Shown: positions 18,635-28,683, counted from the first letter of the stretch. The stretch: 63,526 nt of DNA from an uncultured Clostridium sp. (GCA_958438515.1 CAUBRZ010000006.1:1-63526); one strand, 5' to 3'. Notes: a model not told the origin generated them from the sequence alone. Made by a program: numbers and translations.

Positions 18635-20320
18635 ATGAACTTTAAAATTACGAAGGAAAAAGGTATTACTTTAATAGCTTTAATAATAACAATAATAGTA
18701 TTATTAATATTAGCAGGGATAAGTATAGCGACTTTAACAGGAGAAAATGGTATGCTAAAAAAGGTTGCAGAAGCTAATGAGAAGACAGCAAGAGGAGAAG
18801 CAGAGGAAGGAATAAAGTTGGTATTAAATGAATGGAAGATTGAAAAAAATCAAAGCCAATCAAAAACATTGGAAGAGTTCTTAGAAAGCAAGGTGGAAAC
18901 AACAGAATTATCAAATGTAGAAAAAAAAGACAATGGTACATTTGAAGTAGAGAAAAATGGATATATAGGAATTGTTAATAGTAATGGAGAATTGGTAGGA
19001 AAAGTAGAAAAAGCAACTCCTCGACCAGAAATAAAGAATATAAAAGTGAAAAAAATAGATGGAAGTGAAATAGAAGAAAAAGGTGTAGAAATAGGAACAA
19101 AATTACAAATATCATTTGATGTAAGTATACAAGGAGGAGAGATAACTAGTGTAGAAACTGAGAAAAATGAAAATCTAACATTAAATAATGGAAAAGTAAC
19201 ATATATAACTGATGGACAAGAAAAAAGTGTTGAATTTGAAATAACAGGAGAAGTAGGAGAAAATACATATATTAAAAAGAAAAAAATATCAATAGCTAAT
19301 AAATACATTAAACCATATGAATCTTTAGAAAAAGCTGTACAAGAAATACAAGAAAATGGAAAGAATAAAATACGAATTTCAGCACAAAATAATGTTATAA
19401 TGCATGAAATAGATGCTATTGTATATGATAATGATTTAGTATTAGATGGAATAAATAATATAAATGGTGCTGAATTAGAAAATAAGATATACAGATTTGG
19501 AGATATAGCTGATGTAGCAACAAAAACCGAAAATGCAAAGAGTACAGTATTATTAAAAGTAAAAGGAAATCTTACTATAAATGAAGGTGTGACTTTAACT
19601 ACTTGCAAAAGTGCAGATGGATATGGTGGACCAAAAGGATTTTTAATATATTGTACTGGAACAATAACCAATAATGGTGAAATAAGCATGACAGACAAAG
19701 GCGCAAAGGCTGAAGGTGAAGATGTGTTTTTATATAAAAATGGTAATGATCAATATGAATATGTTCCAGCTACTGGAGCTAAGGGTGGTGAGCCAGTAAG
19801 TGCATGGACTCACTATATGCATATTAAAGGAGAACATTATGAGACGATAAACGGGTCTTCACCAGGACTTAAGGGGGAAGACGGTAGAAATAGAAAAACG
19901 GGAGGAGGAGCATCAGGAGCTGCATCAGCTTGGGGAGCTACTACAACTGGTATGAGTACATGGGCATATAGTGGAAAAGGAGGAAAAGGAACTTCATATT
20001 CAGGAGGAAATGATGGACAAAGTGTAGCTACTTCAGCAACTGGTAAAACAATAACAGGAAATTCAGGAACAGAAATAGGTGGTAATGCAGGAGGTTTATT
20101 AATTATATTTGCAAATAGTATTCAAAACACTGGCAAAATTACATCAAATGGAGTAAAAGGAATATATAATAATGGAACAGGAGGAGGAAGTATAAATATA
20201 TTCTATAAAAGAGATATAACACAAGGAACAATAGAAGCAAAAGGTGGAATAGGAAATGATTCAAATGGTGGAGATGGAAGTGTAACTATAAAACATATTG
20301 AAGATCTTGATCTTAAATAA
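18635..20320 (+). CDS. Pilin-like, Gly-rich surface protein
   Basis: 561 aa. N-terminus EKGITLIALIITIIVLLIL: a basic leader, a candidate prepilin cleavage site after Gly and a single helix. It lacks the Glu5 typical of type IV pilins. A charged stalk (residues 40-90) and a beta-rich region follow, then from about residue 370 a strongly Gly-rich stretch (GGGASGAASAWG, GTGGGSINIFY). Secreted or membrane-attached, probably surface exposed. Its head is homologous in layout to the broken gene at 8919. Function unknown. Confidence 0.6.
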   Translation: MNFKITKEKGITLIALIITIIVLLILAGISIATLTGENGMLKKVAEANEKTARGEAEEGIKLVLNEWKIEKNQSQSKTLEEFLESKVETTELSNVEKKDNGTFEVEKNGYIGIVNSNGELVGKVEKATPRPEIKNIKVKKIDGSEIEEKGVEIGTKLQISFDVSIQGGEITSVETEKNENLTLNNGKVTYITDGQEKSVEFEITGEVGENTYIKKKKISIANKYIKPYESLEKAVQEIQENGKNKIRISAQNNVIMHEIDAIVYDNDLVLDGINNINGAELENKIYRFGDIADVATKTENAKSTVLLKVKGNLTINEGVTLTTCKSADGYGGPKGFLIYCTGTITNNGEISMTDKGAKAEGEDVFLYKNGNDQYEYVPATGAKGGEPVSAWTHYMHIKGEHYETINGSSPGLKGEDGRNRKTGGGASGAASAWGATTTGMSTWAYSGKGGKGTSYSGGNDGQSVATSATGKTITGNSGTEIGGNAGGLLIIFANSIQNTGKITSNGVKGIYNNGTGGGSINIFYKRDITQGTIEAKGGIGNDSNGGDGSVTIKHIEDLDLK

Positions 20321-20340
20321 ATCATATATAAAACAAAAAC

Positions 20341-20386
20341 AAAAAACGTTTTAAATTATAAATTAATAAATTTAAAACGTTTTTTG
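20341..20386 (+). terminator. Terminator after the Gly-rich protein gene
   Basis: AAAAAACGTTTTAAA pairs with TTTAAAACGTTTTTT around a short AT loop; works on both strands. Confidence 0.8.
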
Positions 20387-20537
20387 CATATTATATTTTC
20401 TTGTAATTATTTGTAATTATTTATAATTATAGAAATTTTATATAAAATATTATTAAATTAAAAAATATTTAAAATTACTAGAACTTGAGTTTTATATATA
20501 CATATGATAAAATACAAAAAATAAAGGGAAGAAAGAT

Positions 20538-21434
20538 ATGGAAAAGCCAATAAAAATACTAAAAATAATAACATATATAATTTTAAGTACAATACTAATA
20601 GGAATATTAGTATTTATGTACTTTAAGATATTTAATATTGAAACAGAAGAACCAAAACAAATAGACAAAAATTGTAATATAGAAACAAAACAATACAATG
20701 GAAGAAAAGTATTTGTAATAACACCAATAGGAAAAGAAAAGAATAATCAGAAAATATTATATTTTCATGGAGGATCATATGTAGCTCAAGCAACAAATCA
20801 GCATTGGGAGTTTATAGAGAGAATTGTATCAGATACTGGAGCTACAGTAATATTACCAGACTATCCATTAACGCCAAAATACAACTATAAAGATGTATTT
20901 GACATGGTATATCCATTGTATAATGAAATAATAAAGGAAGTAAAAACTAATGATTTAATAGTAATGGGAGACTCGGCAGGAGGAGGCCTAGCATTAGCAC
21001 TAGTAGAAAAACTTTCGGTTGAGAATATACCAATACCATATAAAACAATATTAATATCGCCATGGTTAGATGTTAGACTAACAAATCCAAAAATAGAAGA
21101 AGTACAAAAAAAAGACAAAGAATTAAACAAAGAAACACTAAAATTAGCAGGGATAGCATATGCAGGAGAAGATGGAATAAATAACTATCTTGTAAATCCA
21201 ATAGATGGTGAACTATCAAAACTAAAAAACATAACAATAATAACAGGAACAAATGATATTTTAAATCCAGATGTATATATTTTAGAAGAGAGGGCAAAAA
21301 GAGTAAACACAAAAATAGAAATAAAAGAATATCAAGAGGCTGGACATATTTGGCTAATAAACAAAAACAGTAGTAGTGAGTTAGTAGAAGCAGCTTACAG
21401 CGATTTAGTGAATTCATTAGGGGGACAGGACTAA
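20538..21434 (+). CDS. Membrane-anchored alpha/beta hydrolase, HSL-type esterase
   Basis: 298 aa. An N-terminal membrane helix (residues about 9-28) is followed by a hormone-sensitive-lipase type fold: oxyanion HGGSYVA, nucleophile GDSAGGG (Ser about residue 137), Asp in TGTNDILNP and His in EAGHIWL. Probably hydrolyses acyl esters at the outer membrane face. Followed within 60 bases by an acetyltransferase-like gene; esterase plus acyltransferase suggests an acyl-ester pathway. Ribosome binding site AGGGAAG. Confidence 0.8.
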   Translation: MEKPIKILKIITYIILSTILIGILVFMYFKIFNIETEEPKQIDKNCNIETKQYNGRKVFVITPIGKEKNNQKILYFHGGSYVAQATNQHWEFIERIVSDTGATVILPDYPLTPKYNYKDVFDMVYPLYNEIIKEVKTNDLIVMGDSAGGGLALALVEKLSVENIPIPYKTILISPWLDVRLTNPKIEEVQKKDKELNKETLKLAGIAYAGEDGINNYLVNPIDGELSKLKNITIITGTNDILNPDVYILEERAKRVNTKIEIKEYQEAGHIWLINKNSSSELVEAAYSDLVNSLGGQD

Positions 21435-21494
21435 AATATTTCATAAAATTGTCGAAAAATAGAGAAATTATGCATAAAGAAGGGAGAAAAAATT

Positions 21495-22773
21495 GTGGAT
21501 TGGAGGAAATTAGATAATTCAGCTAAAATATTTCCAATTTCTAATGGAAAAAAGTACAGTACTGTTTTTAGATTATCTGCTGTTTTAAAAGAAAAAGTAA
21601 ATCAGAGAATATTAGAAGAAGCTGTTAACATAGTATTAGAAGAATATAAATCATTTAAAGTGAGAATGAAAACTGGATTTTTTTGGTATTATTTAGAGTA
21701 TAATCCTAAAAAGCCAATTATTAAAGAAGAAAAAGAATATCCTTGTAAATATATAGATCCTAAAACAAATAATCAATACTTATTCAAAGTGACTTACTTT
21801 GATAAAAAAATTAATATTGATATTTTTCATTCTTTAACTGATGGAAATAGTGGGAATATATTTTTTAGAGAAATTATTTACACATACTTAGAATTAGCAC
21901 ATCCAGACGTATTTAAAGAACAAAGAAAGATAAGAAAAATTGATTATAATACTGAAGATAGTTATGTAAAAAATTATGATAAAAAGGCAAAATCAAATGT
22001 ATCTGCTAAAAAAGCATATTTATTAAAAGGAAATACAATTCCATTTGGTGCAGTATCTGCAATCCATGAAATTATTGACTTAGAAGATTTAAAAGAGGAA
22101 ACAAAAAAATACAATATTACAATAACTCGGATATTTAACTGCTGTTTTAATTTATTCTATATATGAAGGAAATCTAAAGAAATATAGACAAAAGCAGAAA
22201 AAACCGATAAAAATATGTATACCAGTAAATCTAAAAAAATATTTTCCTTCTAAAACAATGTCAAACTTTTTTTCTTATATGACTGTTATTGCAGAAATGG
22301 AAAAAAATAATTTAAATAAATTTGATAAAATTATAGAATTAGTCAAAAAAGAATTTGAAAAAAATCTTACGCAAGAAGAAATTATAAAAACTATGTCTGC
22401 AAACGTAAGACTAGGAAACAATATTATTGTAAAATCAGTTCCATTGGAATTAAAGAAAGTATTAGTAAAACTTAGTTATATAGAAATTAGAAAATATACA
22501 ACAACTACATTTTCTAATATAGGAAGAATTGGTATAATAGGACAATATAAAAAATATATAGATTATTTCTTAATGTTAATTGCTCCTGAATCTGTAGAAA
22601 AAATAAAATGTTCTAGCTGTACATTTGAAAATAAAATGGCATTTACATTTACCTCAGTCTTAAAAGATAATAATATTGAAAAAACTTTTTATGATTTCTT
22701 AACAAAAAGAGGTATAAAAGTAGAAATAGAAAGTAATGGTGTTTTAGATGATATATCCACAAAAATTAAATAG
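21495..22773 (+). CDS. Alcohol acetyltransferase-like (AATase/condensation fold), +1 shift at CGG 22128
   Basis: With one +1 shift this is 425 aa of the condensation/alcohol-acetyltransferase fold. The first half runs from WRKLDNSAKIFP to the H-x-x-x-D type active site in FHSLTDGNSGN. The second half has MSNFFSYMTV and FSNIGRIG, the usual closing segments. Frame 0 ends at 22166, twelve codons after CGG 22128-22130; skipping C gives ITGYLTAVLIYSIYEGN, which leads straight into the second half. GTG is the start, with GGGAG upstream. The C-terminus overlaps the next membrane gene by 26 bases. Confidence 0.8.
22128..22130 (+). other. CGG +1 shift site in the acetyltransferase-like gene
   Basis: Frame: ATA ACT CGG ATA TTT. 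Dropping the C gives ACT GGA TAT TTA (T G Y L) and joins the two open halves. Codon before is ACT. Confidence 0.85.
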
Positions 22774-23311
22774 TAAAAAAGGTGATATTATATTAAAAGT
22801 ATTTATACTAGTATCAATATTTTTAGCAATTTTATTAGTAATAATAAATAAACTAACAACCGAAAGTATACCATGGGCAGCATTAGCAAATGGAGGAATT
22901 GTTTACATATGGGTAACAGTTTTTTATTCTATACGTAAAAATATAAATATTGCAGGACACGTATTATTGCAAACTATCGCTATTTCTTTGTTATCAGTTT
23001 ATATAGATTATGAATTAGGATTAAAAGGATGGTCTTTTAATATTGTAATACCAATATTAATTATGATAGCGAATATAACAATGCTTGTCTTAACAATTGT
23101 CAGCCACAAAAAATTTATAAAATATGCAATATACCAGCTAATAATTGTATTGTTAAGTAGTTTGCCACTTATATTATTAGCAGAAAATATTATACAAAAT
23201 AGAACATTAACAATAATTTCAATTGGAATATCAATACTAAATTTATTATTTAGTTTAGTTTTGTGTACTAAAGATATAAAAGAAATAATTATAAGAAAAT
23301 TTCATATGTAA
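22748..23311 (+). CDS. Membrane protein, DUF6320-like partner of the acetyltransferase
   Basis: 187 aa with about five or six membrane helices starting at residue 15. It overlaps the acetyltransferase C-terminus in another frame, a sign of translational coupling. In other Clostridia a similar small membrane domain (DUF6320) accompanies or is fused to AATase-like proteins; this assignment is from gene context and layout only. No catalytic motif seen. Confidence 0.6.
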   Translation: MIYPQKLNSKKGDIILKVFILVSIFLAILLVIINKLTTESIPWAALANGGIVYIWVTVFYSIRKNINIAGHVLLQTIAISLLSVYIDYELGLKGWSFNIVIPILIMIANITMLVLTIVSHKKFIKYAIYQLIIVLLSSLPLILLAENIIQNRTLTIISIGISILNLLFSLVLCTKDIKEIIIRKFHM

Positions 23312-23349
23312 ATATAAATAGTATTAAATAAGAGAGGAAATTTGTAGTA

Positions 23350-24376
23350 GTGAAAAATATAAAAGACTATGATTTAAAAGAATTAAAAGAAGAGCTAGCA
23401 ACTATAGGAGAAAAGCCATATAGAGCAGAGCAAATATTTAAATGGTTATATGAAGAAAAAGTGAAATCATTTGATGATATGACAAATTTGTCATTAGAAT
23501 TAAGAGAAAAACTAAAGCAAACTTATACAGTTTGTAATTTTAATATTTTACAAAGACAGGAATCAAAAGATGGAACAAAAAAATATTTATTTGATATATT
23601 AGATGGTAATGCAATAGAAACAGTACTTATGAGTTATCATCATGGATATAGTATATGCGTATCATCACAAGTAGGCTGTAAAATGGGATGTAAATTCTGT
23701 GCATCAACAGGAATAAAATTTATCAGAAATTTAACAAGTGGAGAAATTGTAGAACAAATATTAGCAGTAGAACAAGATCAGAATGTAAAAATATCAAATG
23801 TAGTATTTATGGGGATAGGAGAACCATTAGATAATTATGATAACGTAGTAAATGCAATAAGAATAATAAACAATCAAAAAGGATTAAATATAGGAGCAAG
23901 ACATATTAGTGTATCAACAAGTGGACTAGTTCCGAAAATTTATAAATTAGCTAAAGAAAATATCCAATGTACATTATCAATTTCATTACATGCAACAAAT
24001 AACAAAAAAAGAAGTAGTATGATGCCAGTAAACGACAGTTATCCAATAGAGGAATTAATAAAGGCGTGTAAGGATTACATAGAACAAACCCATAGAAGAA
24101 TATCATTTGAATATGCATTAGCAAAAGACAATAATGATAATTTAGAAGATGCTAAAGAACTTGTAAAACTTTTAAAGGGAATGCTTTGTCATGTGAATTT
24201 AATACCAATAAATAAAATAGAAAATGGGAAATTCGAAAAGAGTTCTAATGAGAACATAATAAAATTTAGAGACTATTTGAATGATAATGGAATTGTGGCA
24301 ACAATAAGAAGAGAGTTAGGATCAGATATTGATGCAGCATGTCGGACAATTGAGAAGGAAGAGGGATGAAGCTTAA
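23350..24376 (+). CDS. rlmN: 23S rRNA/tRNA adenine C2-methyltransferase, +1 shift at CGG 24343
   Basis: Radical SAM enzyme, 341 aa after the shift. It methylates A2503 of 23S rRNA and A37 of some tRNAs. The cluster motif is CKMGCKFCAS (CxxxCxxC), preceded by ICVSSQVG and followed by GIGEPLDNY. Near the end, frame 0 reads GSDIDAAC then R and stops eight codons after CGG 24343. With the shift the end becomes AACGQLRRKRDEA, the conserved family C-terminus. The Cys codon just before the site is the conserved methyl-carrier Cys of RlmN. GTG start. Confidence 0.9.
24343..24345 (+). other. CGG +1 shift site in rlmN
   Basis: Frame: GCA TGT CGG ACA. Dropping the C gives TGT GGA CAA TTG (C G Q L), the invariant RlmN ending. 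Codon before is TGT for the conserved Cys. Confidence 0.9.
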
Positions 24377-24478
24377 GTTATTTGTGCATTTTTAGGATGT
24401 CTGATTTTGAAATAAACGAACTTGAAAAAAATAAGCAAATATAGTAAAATAAAATCCAATAAAGGAGAAACTATAAAG

Positions 24479-25342
24479 ATGTTATTAAAAGATATAAAAT
24501 TATCATTTGCAAACAAAATAAAGGTATATGCTTTTGTCGGACCATCAGGAACTGGAAAAAGTTATAGAGCACAAATGGTAGCAAGTGAGAAGAATGTGAA
24601 TTTTATAATAGATGATGGATTACTAATTAAAGATAATGAGGTAATAGCAGGAGAGTCAGCGAAAAAAGCTGATACAAAAGTAGCAACAGTAAAACATGCT
24701 TTATTTTATGAAGATGATGAAAAAGAGGCTATTATTAAAGCTTTAAAAAAATACAAACCAGAAAGTATATTGATTTTAGGTACTTCAGATGGAATGGTAC
24801 AAAAAATTGCAGCAAATTTGGGATTGCCAGAAGTGTCAGAAACCGTTTATATAACAGATGTTGCAACAGAAGAAGAAATGAAAACGGCAAGAAGAATCAG
24901 GGTAACTGAAGGAAAACATGTAATACCAGTACCAACTTTTGAGATTAAAAAAGATTTTTCTGGATATTTATTAGACCCTTTGCAAATCTTTAAATCAAAA
25001 GGAAATGGACAAAAACCGTACATATCAGAAAAATCTATTATAAGACCTACATTTAGCTATTTAGGAAAATTTACTATATCAGATTTAGTATTCAGACAAA
25101 TTTTGGAATATTTAGCTTTGCAAACTCCTGCAATCCATAAAATATTAAAAACAAGAGTAGAAAATTTTGGTGAAGGTGCCAAAATTTATATGGAAGTTAG
25201 TATTGTTTATGGATTTAATGTAGTGGATGGATTAACTGAGTTTAAAATTAAATCTAAAAAAGAGATAGAAAAGTTAACAGCTATGAATGTAGTGGAATTA
25301 GATGTTGTTGCAAAAAACATTTATGTACCACAAGAAAAATAA
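24479..25342 (+). CDS. P-loop ATP-binding protein with C-terminal Asp23-like domain
   Basis: 287 aa. A Walker A motif FVGPSGTGKSYRAQ lies near residues 19-32, with a kinase-like N-terminal domain to about residue 160. From FTISDLVFRQILEYL to the end the sequence has the Asp23/Gls24 layout (ISDLVFRQI, VYGFNVVDGL, IEKLTAMNVVELDVVAKNIYV). ATG 24479 has AAAGGAG upstream; the longer TTG start at 24422 has no site. It precedes cmk and plsC. Function unknown; the two-domain fusion is unusual to me. Confidence 0.6.
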   Translation: MLLKDIKLSFANKIKVYAFVGPSGTGKSYRAQMVASEKNVNFIIDDGLLIKDNEVIAGESAKKADTKVATVKHALFYEDDEKEAIIKALKKYKPESILILGTSDGMVQKIAANLGLPEVSETVYITDVATEEEMKTARRIRVTEGKHVIPVPTFEIKKDFSGYLLDPLQIFKSKGNGQKPYISEKSIIRPTFSYLGKFTISDLVFRQILEYLALQTPAIHKILKTRVENFGEGAKIYMEVSIVYGFNVVDGLTEFKIKSKKEIEKLTAMNVVELDVVAKNIYVPQEK

Positions 25343-25369
25343 ACATATATAAATAGTGGAGGTAGAAGA

Positions 25370-26053
25370 ATGTCATTTATTGTCGCAATTGATGGACCAG
25401 CAGGAAGTGGAAAAGGAACTGTAACAAAACTAGTTGGCCAAAGATTAAATTTAGTAAATATAGATTCTGGTGCAGCATATAGATGTATTGCTCTAGAAAC
25501 AATAGAAAGAAAAATAAAAATAGAAGAAAAACAAAAAATTATAAAAATGTTAGATGATATCAAAATAGAGTTTAGAATTGAGAATGGAGAAAATGTAATT
25601 TATCTAAATAATAAAAATGTAGGGGATAGAATCAGACAAAAAGATGTTACACAAATAGTTTCACAAATTTCATCTATTAAAGAAGTAAGATTTACTTTGA
25701 ATGATATATTTAGAAATTGTGCAAATGGAAAAGATATTATAATGGAAGGTAGAGACATAGGAACTTGTGTTTTTCCAAATGCTAATGTTAAGATATATTT
25801 AGATGCATCACCAGAGGAGAGAGCAAAAAGAAGATTTAAACAAAATCAAGAAAAAGGAATAGATATGTCATATAATGAGATTATTGAAAACATAAAAAAA
25901 AGAGATAAAAATGATATGCAAAAGGAAATTGGTGCACTAAAACAGGCAGAGGATGCAATATATATTGATTCAAGTGATATGACTATAGAACAAGTGGTAG
26001 AAAGAATAGTACAATTAATAGATATTGAGAAAATAAAAATTCACAAAAAATAA
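25370..26053 (+). CDS. cmk: Cytidylate kinase
   Basis: 227 aa. Phosphorylates CMP/dCMP. The P-loop IAIDGPAGSGKGTVTKLV opens the protein, followed by NIDSGAAYRCIAL, the CMP-binding MEGRDIGTCVFPNANVKIYLDAS segment (split here as MEGRDIGTCVFP and KIYLDAS) and the LID ERAKRRFKQ. Ribosome binding site GGAGG. The cmk-plsC order is common in Clostridia. Confidence 0.95.
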   Translation: MSFIVAIDGPAGSGKGTVTKLVGQRLNLVNIDSGAAYRCIALETIERKIKIEEKQKIIKMLDDIKIEFRIENGENVIYLNNKNVGDRIRQKDVTQIVSQISSIKEVRFTLNDIFRNCANGKDIIMEGRDIGTCVFPNANVKIYLDASPEERAKRRFKQNQEKGIDMSYNEIIENIKKRDKNDMQKEIGALKQAEDAIYIDSSDMTIEQVVERIVQLIDIEKIKIHKK

Positions 26054-26082
26054 CAGGAAAAATGAAAAAATTGTGTCCTGTT
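26051..26082 (+). terminator. Hairpin between cmk and plsC
   Basis: AACAGGA / TCCTGTT arms around an A-rich loop, no T run. Possibly a weak attenuator or RNA stabiliser. Confidence 0.35.
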
Positions 26083-26098
26083 CCAAGAAAGGAGCAAA

Positions 26099-26704
26099 AT
26101 GGAAAAGATTAAGGAGTTTTTTAAAGGTATAGTAAAGGGAATTGTAAAAGGTGCTATATATATATGGTGTAAGATTTATTATAGAGTTGAAGTAAAAGGA
26201 ACAGAAAATATTCCAAAAGAAGGAGCTTTAATTTTTTGTGGAAATCATAGGTCTTATTTAGATCCTCCATTAATGGTGGTAACTGGAAAAAGAGATATGA
26301 AGTTTTTAGCAAAGCAAGAGCTATATAATAATCCATTTTTATCATTTTTGGGGTGGGCATTTGAAGCAATACCAGTAAAAAGAGATGAAAAGGATTTAGA
26401 GGCAATTAAAAAATCTTTAAAATGTTTAAAAAGTGGAGAATGTATAGCTTTATTTCCAGAAGGTACTAGAAATGGTTTAGAAAAAGGCCAAAAGGTAAAA
26501 GATGGGGTTGCTTTTTTTGCTGTTAGAAGTGGAGCTATGGTTGTACCTTGTGGAATAAAAGGAGGAACCAAGAAAAATAGAAAAGTTACTATTACATATG
26601 GAAGACCATTAGATTATAGTGAATATAAAGGAACTAAAGATAAAGAAATATTAGATAAAATAACAAATGAAGTTATGAATAATATAATTAATTTGTCAAA
26701 ATAA
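26099..26704 (+). CDS. plsC: 1-acyl-sn-glycerol-3-phosphate acyltransferase
   Basis: 201 aa. Acylates lysophosphatidate to phosphatidate at the membrane. The catalytic HxxxxD is NHRSYLDPP (residues about 43-51), FPEGTRNG is the second hallmark, and a short hydrophobic N-terminal segment anchors it. Ribosome binding site AAAGGAG. Confidence 0.93.
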   Translation: MEKIKEFFKGIVKGIVKGAIYIWCKIYYRVEVKGTENIPKEGALIFCGNHRSYLDPPLMVVTGKRDMKFLAKQELYNNPFLSFLGWAFEAIPVKRDEKDLEAIKKSLKCLKSGECIALFPEGTRNGLEKGQKVKDGVAFFAVRSGAMVVPCGIKGGTKKNRKVTITYGRPLDYSEYKGTKDKEILDKITNEVMNNIINLSK

Positions 26705-26733
26705 AAGTCAAAATAAACAGTGAAAACATTAAT

Positions 26734-26762
26734 TTGACAAATTAGAAAAACAGGTGTATAAT
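26734..26762 (+). promoter_or_regulatory. Sigma-A promoter of typA
   Basis: TTGACA 26734-26739, 17-base spacer, TATAAT 26757-26762. It leaves a ~95-base leader before typA. Confidence 0.85.
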
Positions 26763-26767
26763 TTTAT

Positions 26768-26827
26768 AAGTTTTTTAGGAGAATTTAGACGTTTTTCAAA
26801 GAAAAATTGAAGAACGTCTTAAAACTT
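26768..26827 (+). promoter_or_regulatory. Structured 5' leader of typA
   Basis: GACGTTTTTCAA (26788-26799) pairs with TTGAAGAACGTC (26807-26818). Outer AAGTTTT / AAAACTT segments extend the stem. No T run follows, so it is an RNA structure rather than a terminator; a stabilising or temperature-responsive role is possible. Confidence 0.5.
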
Positions 26828-26862
26828 GATAAAAAGATAAAAGATATAGAGGGGTAATAAAA

Positions 26863-28683
26863 ATGAATAATAAAAACATAAGAAATATTGCAATAATTGC
26901 ACACGTAGATCATGGTAAAACAACATTAGTAGATAGTTTGTTGAAACAAAGTCATGTATTTAGAGAAAATGAACAAGTTCAAGAAAGAATAATGGACTCA
27001 AATGATCAAGAAAAAGAAAGAGGAATTACTATACTTTCAAAAAATACATCTGTAATGCATGGTGATATTAAAATAAATATAGTTGATACACCAGGACATG
27101 CTGATTTTGGTGGAGAAGTTGAGAGAGTATTAAAAACAGTTGATGGTGTTCTATTATTAGTTGATGCATTTGAAGGAGCTATGCCTCAAACAAGAGAAGT
27201 ATTAAAGAAATCCTTAGCTTTAGGACTAAAACCAATAGTTGTAATAAATAAAATAGATAGACCAGGAGCAACACCTGAAAAAGTAGTTGATCAAGTTATA
27301 GAGTTATTTATTGAACTTGATGCAACAGACGAACAATTAGATTTTCCAGTTGTATATGCATCAGCAAAAAATGGTATTGCTAAGATGGATTTAAATGATG
27401 AAACTACTAACTTAGATTGTTTATTTGAGACTATAATAAATACTATTCAAGCACCAAATTGTGATGAAGAAGGACCAGCTCAAATGTTAGTTTCAAATAT
27501 TGATTATGATGACTATGTAGGAAGAATAGCAGTAGGAAGAGTAGAAAGAGGTATTATTAAAGTTGGTATGCCAGTTGCAATATGTGGAAAAGAAGATAAA
27601 ATTACACAAGGAAGAATAGCAAAAGTTTATACACATGTGGGATTAAATAAAGTAGAAGTTGAAGAAGGAAAAGCAGGAGATATTATTGAACTTGCTGGTC
27701 TTGCAGATATTAACATAGGTGACACAATTTGTGATTTTAATAATCCAGAAAAAATTCCATTTGTAGATATTGATGAACCAACAGTTTCTATGACATTTAG
27801 TGTAAATAATGGACCATTTGCAGGAAAAGAAGGACAATTTATAACTTCAAGACATATTAGAGATAGATTATTCAAAGAATTAGAAAGAAATGTTTCTTTA
27901 AGAGTAAAAGAAACAGATTCACCAGATAGTTTTGAAGTATCAGGAAGAGGTGAACTTCATTTATCTGTATTAATAGAAACAATGAGAAGAGAAGGATTTG
28001 AACTTTTAGTATCTCGTCCAAAAGTTATTTTTAAGGAAATAGATGGAGTGAAATGTGAACCAATTGAATTATTGGTTGTAAATGTTCCAGATGATTGTGT
28101 AGGAAATGTTATTGAAAAATTAGGTAGAAGAAAAGCCGAAATGGTTAACATGGAACCTGCAGAAATTGGTCATACAAAAATTGAATTTAAGATACCAGCA
28201 AGAGGATTAATTGGTTATAGAACAGAATTTTTAACAGATACAAAAGGAGAAGGAACAATGAATCATATTTTTGATTCATATGAACCATTCAAAGGAGATA
28301 TCCAAGCAAGAGTAAGAGGAACAATAGTAGCTTTTGAAAATGGAAAATCTGTAACATATGGATTATATAATGCACAAGATAAAGGAGAATTATTCATAGG
28401 ACCTGGTGTAGAAGTATATGAAGGAATGATAGTAGGTTTAAATTCTAGAGGAGAAGATTTAGCAATTAATGTATGTAAAGAAAAACATTTAACTAATACA
28501 AGAGCGTCTGGATCAGATGAGGCATTAAGATTAGTACCACCAATTCAAATGTCATTAGAAAAGGCAATTGAATTTATACAAGATGATGAATTAGTTGAAG
28601 TAACACCAAAATCTATTCGTTTAAGAAAGAAAATATTAGATTCTAAAGAAAGGGAAAGAGCTGCAAGAAATAGCAATAAGTAA
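26863..28683 (+). CDS. typA: Ribosome-associated GTPase TypA/BipA
   Basis: 606 aa translational GTPase. IAHVDHGKTTLVDSLLKQS P-loop, RGITILSKNTS switch I, DTPGHADFGGEVERVL switch II, NKIDRPGA base motif, then EF-G-like domains III and V and the TypA-specific C-terminal domain. Linked to ribosome assembly and stress adaptation at low temperature. Own promoter with a hairpin leader. Contains no CGG codon. Confidence 0.96.
   Translation: MNNKNIRNIAIIAHVDHGKTTLVDSLLKQSHVFRENEQVQERIMDSNDQEKERGITILSKNTSVMHGDIKINIVDTPGHADFGGEVERVLKTVDGVLLLVDAFEGAMPQTREVLKKSLALGLKPIVVINKIDRPGATPEKVVDQVIELFIELDATDEQLDFPVVYASAKNGIAKMDLNDETTNLDCLFETIINTIQAPNCDEEGPAQMLVSNIDYDDYVGRIAVGRVERGIIKVGMPVAICGKEDKITQGRIAKVYTHVGLNKVEVEEGKAGDIIELAGLADINIGDTICDFNNPEKIPFVDIDEPTVSMTFSVNNGPFAGKEGQFITSRHIRDRLFKELERNVSLRVKETDSPDSFEVSGRGELHLSVLIETMRREGFELLVSRPKVIFKEIDGVKCEPIELLVVNVPDDCVGNVIEKLGRRKAEMVNMEPAEIGHTKIEFKIPARGLIGYRTEFLTDTKGEGTMNHIFDSYEPFKGDIQARVRGTIVAFENGKSVTYGLYNAQDKGELFIGPGVEVYEGMIVGLNSRGEDLAINVCKEKHLTNTRASGSDEALRLVPPIQMSLEKAIEFIQDDELVEVTPKSIRLRKKILDSKERERAARNSNK

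Noticed and set aside
18850..19698. Long antisense reading frames (for example opposite the Gly-rich protein gene)
   Set aside because: They lie opposite clear genes, lack ribosome binding sites and have the low-complexity Phe/Ser/Leu content expected of antisense AT-rich sequence.
22748..22773. Overlap of the acetyltransferase end with the next gene as a frameshift fusion
   Set aside because: Both genes have proper ends; the 26-base overlap is explained by coupled translation and there is no CGG in it.
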